Assembly (NCBI RefSeq): GCF_001411805.1
Contig: NZ_CP007212.1
Coordinates: 558,001-622,000 of the forward strand
DNA: 64,000 bases
Origin: Burkholderia plantarii
GTDB taxonomy: Bacteria; Pseudomonadota; Gammaproteobacteria; Burkholderiales; Burkholderiaceae
Direction: 5' to 3'
Both the position numbers and the translations under genes were made by a program. Numbering within the stretch: the stretch's first letter is position 1; each line of letters starts with the position of its first letter. This document shows positions 62,108 to 64,000 of the stretch, piece by piece. The notes under the pieces were generated by a model, which ran no database searches, had not been told where the DNA came from, and saw only the letters and a list, made by a program, of their open reading frames with translations.

Positions 62108-63055
62108 TCAGAAATCGACCGGATCGTCGCCGTGCGCGGCGGCCGTGGCGGCGGCTTCGAGCGTGACGTCCGTGCCGGCGGATGCATTCGCCACCGCCGC
62201 GCGCCGGCAGTTGACCGACGCCGACGGATCGAGCGCCGGATTGCGCAGCTTCTCAAGCACGATCTCGGGCACCGCCACGCGCGTCTTCGCGGCGACGTCG
62301 CCGCACTGGAACATCAGCAGCTCGCCCGGTTCGAACGCGGTCCAGACCTCATCGTCGGTCAGCGGCTGCGTGGCGATCACGGCGACGCGATCCTCGGGCG
62401 TGGTGTACTTCGCGAAGTCGATCGAGAGATCCTCGTCGATCAGATGCGCGGTCGAGAACGGCCAGCGCCGCACCAGGTAGTGCAGCCGCGTCGAGCAGTG
62501 CGCGAACAGCGCCTGGCCGTTCGACAGCAGGAAGTTGAACACGCCGTGCGCGGTGATCTGCCCGGTCAGCTCGGCGAGCCGCTCGAACAGTTCAGGCAGC
62601 GGCGGCTGCGCGCCCGGGAAGGTGTCGCGCAGGCCCTGCATCAGCAGGCAGAACGCGCGCTCGCTGTCGGTGGTGCCGACCGGCTGGTAGACGCCGTCGT
62701 CGAGGCCGGGCGCGAAGCCGGGCAGGTCGCCGTTGTGCGCGAAGATCCAGTGGCGCCCCCACAGCTCGCGCATGAACGGATGGCTGTTTTCCAGCAGGAT
62801 CGCGCCCTGGGTGGCCTTGCGGATGTGCGCGATGGTGTTCTTCGACTTGATCGGATAGCGCTTGACCATCTCGGCGAGCGGCGAGGTGGCCGACGACTGG
62901 TGGTCGAGAAACAGCCGGCAGGCCTTGTCCTCGAAAAACGCGATGCCCCAGCCGTCCGCGTGATGATCGGTGAGCCCGCCGCGGGCCGCGAAACCCGTGA
63001 ACGAGAAGGTCACGTCGGTCGGCTCGGCGCAGTTCATTCCGAAGAGTTGGCACAT
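62108..63055 (-). CDS. Class II glutamine amidotransferase (YafJ-like)
   Basis: A 315-residue stand-alone Ntn glutamine amidotransferase. Cys2 in MCQLFGMNC is the nucleophile. It also has [48 protein letters not shown] and [13 protein letters not shown], the GATase_4 features that bind glutamine. The acceptor of the released ammonia is unknown. The C-terminal 50 residues are Ala-rich. It is divergent from pyrC. Confidence 0.88.
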   Translation of the reverse strand: MCQLFGMNCAEPTDVTFSFTGFAARGGLTDHHADGWGIAFFEDKACRLFLDHQSSATSPLAEMVKRYPIKSKNTIAHIRKATQGAILLENSHPFMRELWGRHWIFAHNGDLPGFAPGLDDGVYQPVGTTDSERAFCLLMQGLRDTFPGAQPPLPELFERLAELTGQITAHGVFNFLLSNGQALFAHCSTRLHYLVRRWPFSTAHLIDEDLSIDFAKYTTPEDRVAVIATQPLTDDEVWTAFEPGELLMFQCGDVAAKTRVAVPEIVLEKLRNPALDPSASVNCRRAAVANASAGTDVTLEAAATAAAHGDDPVDF

Positions 63056-63101
63056 AGGACGTTACGGCAGACGAGGCAGGGGGGACACCGGGAGGAACCG
63101 G

Positions 63102-63107
63102 TACAAT
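63102..63107 (+). promoter_or_regulatory. Putative -10 box of pyrC
   Basis: A TACAAT hexamer lies about 160 bp before the pyrC ATG in the 208-bp gap between it and the divergent amidotransferase gene. No good -35 is visible, so it is a weak call. Confidence 0.4.
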
Positions 63108-63263
63108 GGCGGTTTCAAGCATATCACCGAGCCCCGGGCGGCCAAAAGTGGAACCCGCGTGTCCGCGGTCCCCTGTTGCGGTTTTCCGTCACTCGCGACG
63201 GGCCGCGGGGCGCGAACGCGGCGGCCCGCGCGCGCTGCCGCCCGCCATCCCCGACGACGCCCC

Positions 63264-64000
63264 ATGACCGCTCCGAACGCCTCTCCCGACGCTTCCGTCA
63301 CCTCGCTGACCCTCGCCCGTCCCGACGACTGGCACCTGCACGTGCGCGACGGCGCGATGCTGGCCGCCGTGCTGCCGCATACGGCGCGCCAGTTCGGCCG
63401 CGCCATCATCATGCCGAACCTGAAGCCGCCCGTGACCACCACGGCGCAGGCCGAGGCGTACCGCGCGCGGATTCTCGCCGCGCTGCCGGCCGGCATGGCG
63501 TTCGAGCCGCTGATGACGCTCTACCTGACCGACAACACGCCGGCCGACGAGATCCGCCGCGCGCGTGAGAGCGGCTTCGTGCATGGCGTGAAGCTCTATC
63601 CGGCCGGCGCCACGACCAACTCCGACGCGGGCGTGACGGACCTGCGCAAATGCGCGGGCGCGCTCGAGGCGATGCAGGAAACGGGCATGCCGCTGCTGGT
63701 CCACGGCGAGGTCACCAATGCCGAGATCGATCTGTTCGATCGCGAGAGGGTGTTCATCGATCGGGTGATGACGCCGCTGCGCCGCGATTTCCCGGCGCTC
63801 AAGGTGGTGTTCGAGCACATCACGACCAAGGACGCGGCCGACTACGTGCGCGACGCCGACGCGGCACCCGGCACGCTCGGCGCGACCATCACGGCCCATC
63901 ACCTGCTCTACAACCGCAACGCGATCTTCACGGGCGGGATCCGGCCGCATTACTACTGCCTGCCGGTGCTCAAGCGCGAGACGCACCGCGTCGCGCTGGT
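63264..64000 (+). CDS. pyrC: Dihydroorotase (C-terminus beyond window)
   Basis: Cyclises carbamoyl aspartate in pyrimidine synthesis. The visible 245 residues are the first two thirds of a PyrC-type (type II) dihydroorotase: [15 protein letters not shown] with the first metal His pair, [33 protein letters not shown] with the carboxylated Lys, [17 protein letters not shown] and [15 protein letters not shown]. The gene runs off the right edge. Confidence 0.96.
   Translation, partial: MTAPNASPDASVTSLTLARPDDWHLHVRDGAMLAAVLPHTARQFGRAIIMPNLKPPVTTTAQAEAYRARILAALPAGMAFEPLMTLYLTDNTPADEIRRARESGFVHGVKLYPAGATTNSDAGVTDLRKCAGALEAMQETGMPLLVHGEVTNAEIDLFDRERVFIDRVMTPLRRDFPALKVVFEHITTKDAADYVRDADAAPGTLGATITAHHLLYNRNAIFTGGIRPHYYCLPVLKRETHRVAL

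Overview
The window is very GC-rich with almost purely G/C third codon positions. The order of housekeeping genes (accB-aroQ, mpl-RNB exonuclease-aroE-mtgA, dapB-exbBD-leuS-lptE-holA-proA-hemJ, gdhA-gltIJKL, pyrC) and the protein sequences point to chromosome 1 of a Burkholderia species, most likely a plant- or soil-associated one. The species cannot be fixed from this sequence alone. No rRNA, tRNA, CRISPR array, transposase or phage gene was seen.

Layout. 1-2.3 kb (minus): a conserved protein, a membrane thioredoxin, aroQ and the start of accB. 2.6-8.6 kb (plus): mpl, an esterase, an RNase II-type exonuclease, aroE, mtgA. 9.1-18.2 kb (plus): a sugar operon whose first gene is an IclR regulator, followed by 2-keto-3-deoxygalactonate kinase and aldolase, two short-chain dehydrogenases around an AraFGH-type ABC importer, and an aldose epimerase. 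This fits oxidative L-arabinose/D-galactose catabolism. 18.3-23.9 kb: pyrF, then pncC-pgpA-thiL (minus), then maeB. 24.4-25.4 kb: a secreted barnase-type RNase and its barstar-type inhibitor. 25.6-27.6 kb (minus): rsmE, a VOC protein, speE. 28.1-31.2 kb: tkt and gapA. 31.4-35.3 kb: a FadR-type regulator divergent from a DctA-family carrier, allantoicase and ureidoglycolate lyase (purine-nitrogen salvage). 35.5-45.3 kb: fur, bamE, dapB, exbBD, leuS, lptE, holA, proA.

45.36-47.39 kb: a two-gene cassette, an ABC/OLD-type ATPase plus a small TOPRIM-like protein, wedged between proA and hemJ. It is the best candidate for an accessory (probably anti-phage) system here. It is less GC-rich by eye, sits close behind proA, and its last codons overlap the hemJ start.

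48.0-54.3 kb: hexR facing edd-eda, then a gluconate permease and gluconokinase, which together form an Entner-Doudoroff/gluconate module with visible HexR-like palindromes. 54.5-57 kb: purB and a LysR regulator. 57.3-62 kb: glutamate dehydrogenase and the GltIJKL glutamate/aspartate importer, with a stem-loop attenuator after gltI. 62.1-64 kb: a class II glutamine amidotransferase and the start of pyrC.

Many regulatory palindromes can be read directly (upstream of the IclR operon, between the FadR-type regulator and dctA, between hexR and edd, upstream of gntT and gdhA). Several intergenic terminators are also clear.
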